Shown here: in pieces, positions 43,812 to 45,465 of the stretch
Numbering within the stretch: position 1 is the first letter of the stretch
Layout of the letters: each line of letters starts with the position of its first letter
Assembly (NCBI GenBank): GCA_002323995.1
Contig: DCQY01000131.1
Location: 1 to 45,465 of the forward strand
Direction of reading: 5' to 3'
DNA length: 45,465 nt
DNA from: Akkermansiaceae bacterium UBA1506
GTDB taxonomy: Bacteria; Verrucomicrobiota; Verrucomicrobiia; Verrucomicrobiales; DEV007
Notes under the pieces: model-generated
Told to the model about the DNA's origin: nothing
The model's database searches: none
The model's input: only the letters and a program-made list of their open reading frames with translations
Position numbers and translations under genes: made by a program

Positions 43812-44477
43812 ATGACTGCCAACGAAGAACTAATCGAATTTTTGCGAGATTACGTCACTCCCAACAAGCAGGAGAAAATTGCCGCCGTCCTCGAGGATCG
43901 CACAAGGCATCTCGCCCTTGTTCTCGAAGATATTTATCAGCCTCACAACGCGAGCGCCTGCCTGCGTAGTTGTGACTGTCTCGGCGTTCAGGACATTCAT
44001 GTCGTGGAGCGACGCAACGAGTACAGGCCTAACAATGAAATTTCAATGGGCAGCGCCAAGTGGCTCACAATGCATCGCTACCACCAAACTGGGTCATGCA
44101 TTGACTCCGTCAAAAAGCGTGGTTACCGACTCATCGCTACCACTCCCAATGCTGACGGTTATGATTTGCTGACCCTTCCACTCGACCAACCCGTCGCCAT
44201 CATGTTCGGCACCGAAGAACAAGGACTTTCCCAGGAGGCGCTTGAAGCGGCCGATGCCACGCTTCGCCTCCCCATGTACGGCTTCACTCAAAGTTACAAT
44301 ATCTCCATCGCTGTCGCCCTCACCTTATCAAGATTGGTCGAACGTCTTCGAAACTCTGACCTGCCATGGAAACTGGATGAAGCTGATAAAAAGGAAATGA
44401 CATTGGCCTTTTACCGGCGCATCGTGAAACGACACGATCTGCTAGAGGAGAACTTCTGGGCGAACCGCCCAGACTAA
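43812..44477 (+). CDS. trmH: tRNA (guanosine-2'-O-)-methyltransferase, SpoU/TrmH family
   Basis: 221 residues from the ATG at 43812, 17 bases after the ABC gene. The frame is open well upstream, but homology begins here. SPOUT-knot motifs: 1, DIYQPHNASACLRSCDCLGV; 2, VAIMFGTEEQGLSQEAL; 3, LPMYGFTQSYNISIAVALTL. The SAM-binding knot is complete. Length and the C-terminal basic helix fit TrmH, which methylates G18 of tRNA, though other SpoU members cannot be excluded by eye. Confidence 0.93.
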   Translation: MTANEELIEFLRDYVTPNKQEKIAAVLEDRTRHLALVLEDIYQPHNASACLRSCDCLGVQDIHVVERRNEYRPNNEISMGSAKWLTMHRYHQTGSCIDSVKKRGYRLIATTPNADGYDLLTLPLDQPVAIMFGTEEQGLSQEALEAADATLRLPMYGFTQSYNISIAVALTLSRLVERLRNSDLPWKLDEADKKEMTLAFYRRIVKRHDLLEENFWANRPD

Positions 44478-44510
44478 CCCACTGTTCTATCGCGCACTCC
44501 GCTTCCCACC

Positions 44511-45465
44511 ATGCCTGATTCCCCGAAACAGAGCCACAACCAGCCGTCTCTTTTCGACGAATCCCATTCCTCCCAAACCAAGGTTCCAGGCATAACCCGC
44601 ATATTTTCCGGATGGAATGAATCTGTCATTCGAAACACCGTCGATCACCTCACCCGTGACTGGGACCCGTCTTCGCCTCTCGACCTCTCCGACGCCCTGC
44701 TCGTCGTCCCAACTCGCAACGCAGGTCGCCGCCTTCGGGAAACACTGGCCATACGCGCAGCAAATCATGACACCACTGTATTCCCTCCCCTCGTCACCAC
44801 CCCGGACTTTCTCATTTCGCCCGACCGGATGCCGTCCGTCGCGCTTTCCAACCGCGTTGCCTCCTCACAAGAAACCCACTGGATCTGGGCCGCGCTTCTG
44901 CTCAAACTTCCGCTCAAAGAATACCGCCGAAATTTCCCCGTTGACCCGGTAGAACGCTCCCTTCGCTGGGCCTGCGAAACTTCGGACGACCTGCTTCAGG
45001 TAAGGCGCCTACTCGTTGAGTCCGGACACGACTTTGCCAGTGCTGCTGAAACCTTGGCCGCAGAGGAAATGGAACCCGCGCGGTGGAAGGAACTCGCCCG
45101 ACTCGAAGCCCACGCGGTCAATGAAGCCAAGCAGTGCGGTCTCAACGACGAAGCTGTTGTCCAACTTTCTCTCCCAGACCAAAGTCAACCGCCTGCGGAA
45201 TTCACCCGCCTTATTGTCTGTGGTGTGGCTGACCTGCGCCCTCTCGCCGCTAGTGTGCTAAAGACCTGGTCGTCACATCTGCCGGTCGAGCTTCTCGTTC
45301 ACGCCCCACCATCGGAGTCCGGCCGGTTTGATGAGTTTGGCCGACCGGCTCCCGCCGAATGGATGAACAGCGCTATTCCCATTCCCGATCCTGATACGAC
45401 CATTCACCGCGCAAACAACCCGAAGGAACAAGCGGACCTTACCTTCAACCTGCTGCGCGAACTGG
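44511..45465 (+). CDS. AddB-like exonuclease subunit, 5' part
   Basis: The frame is open from the ATG at 44511 to the right edge (318 codons). After a polar N-terminus (residues 1-25), ITRIFSGWNESVIRNTVDHL ... DALLVVPTRNAGRRLRETLA matches the start of the alphaproteobacterial-type AddB (DNA repair nuclease-helicase partner), where VPTRRAGRRL is common. The PD-(D/E)XK nuclease end would lie beyond the window, so identity is probable only. An addA gene would be expected next. Confidence 0.7.
   Translation, partial: MPDSPKQSHNQPSLFDESHSSQTKVPGITRIFSGWNESVIRNTVDHLTRDWDPSSPLDLSDALLVVPTRNAGRRLRETLAIRAANHDTTVFPPLVTTPDFLISPDRMPSVALSNRVASSQETHWIWAALLLKLPLKEYRRNFPVDPVERSLRWACETSDDLLQVRRLLVESGHDFASAAETLAAEEMEPARWKELARLEAHAVNEAKQCGLNDEAVVQLSLPDQSQPPAEFTRLIVCGVADLRPLAASVLKTWSSHLPVELLVHAPPSESGRFDEFGRPAPAEWMNSAIPIPDPDTTIHRANNPKEQADLTFNLLREL

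Noticed and set aside
1..45465. CRISPR array, prophage or insertion sequence
   Set aside because: No regularly spaced repeats, transposase, integrase or phage structural genes were seen on either strand.

Overview
The window looks like chromosomal DNA of a free-living, probably marine member of the Verrucomicrobiota. This is inferred from content, not from a marker gene. The signs are Ser/Thr-kinase proteins fused to formylglycine-generating-enzyme-like (FGE-like) domains, a secreted sulfatase beside a Tat-exported Gfo/Idh/MocA oxidoreductase, a GYF_2-RDD membrane protein, and housekeeping genes scattered as singletons or pairs. Shine-Dalgarno sequences are weak or absent at most starts; marR is a clear exception.

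Layout. Positions 1-5228 (minus) hold envelope and signalling genes: a receiver-like/pseudokinase/FGE-like membrane protein running off the left edge, a membrane-anchored TPR-like protein, a B-box-like zinc-finger membrane protein and a GYF_2-RDD protein. Upstream of them on the same strand are moaD and hpt. Positions 6262-8955 hold pdxH, a marR regulator with its own terminator, a hypothetical gene and cdd. Positions 9180-15049 (minus) are a coiled-coil membrane protein, a large kinase-PEGA-FGE-like protein with no normal start codon, and asnS. Positions 15291-20212 hold a secreted protein of unknown function, a Gfo/Idh/MocA oxidoreductase, a sulfatase and a secreted esterase, suggesting sulfated-glycan breakdown. 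Positions 20228-21642 are a divergent pair, an FRG-domain protein and a winged-helix-like protein, sharing an AT-rich spacer full of TCTCA/TGAGA motifs. Positions 21929-28603 hold a LysR regulator, ilvD, a DUF2141 protein, an aldehyde dehydrogenase and hisB-hisH. Positions 28667-31369 are dnaN and dnaA. A sodium/solute symporter follows, then the complete F1Fo ATP synthase operon atpBEFHAGDC (33597-40294, minus) with a terminator. The right end has an AsmA-like membrane protein, an ABC ATPase-permease fusion, trmH and the start of an AddB-like gene.

How the genes work together. Most of the window is core metabolism and replication. The unusual material is in the signalling proteins. One (1-2076) keeps the receiver and kinase folds but has lost the phospho-acceptor Asp, the HRD Asp and the DFG Asp, so it looks like a pseudo-receiver/pseudokinase scaffold. 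The other (10590-13436) keeps kinase catalytic residues and alternates PEGA with one truncated and one full FGE-like segment. Neither FGE-like domain has the catalytic Cys at its C-terminal GFR motif, so neither is expected to activate the nearby sulfatase. No CRISPR array, tRNA, rRNA, prophage or intact insertion sequence was recognised.
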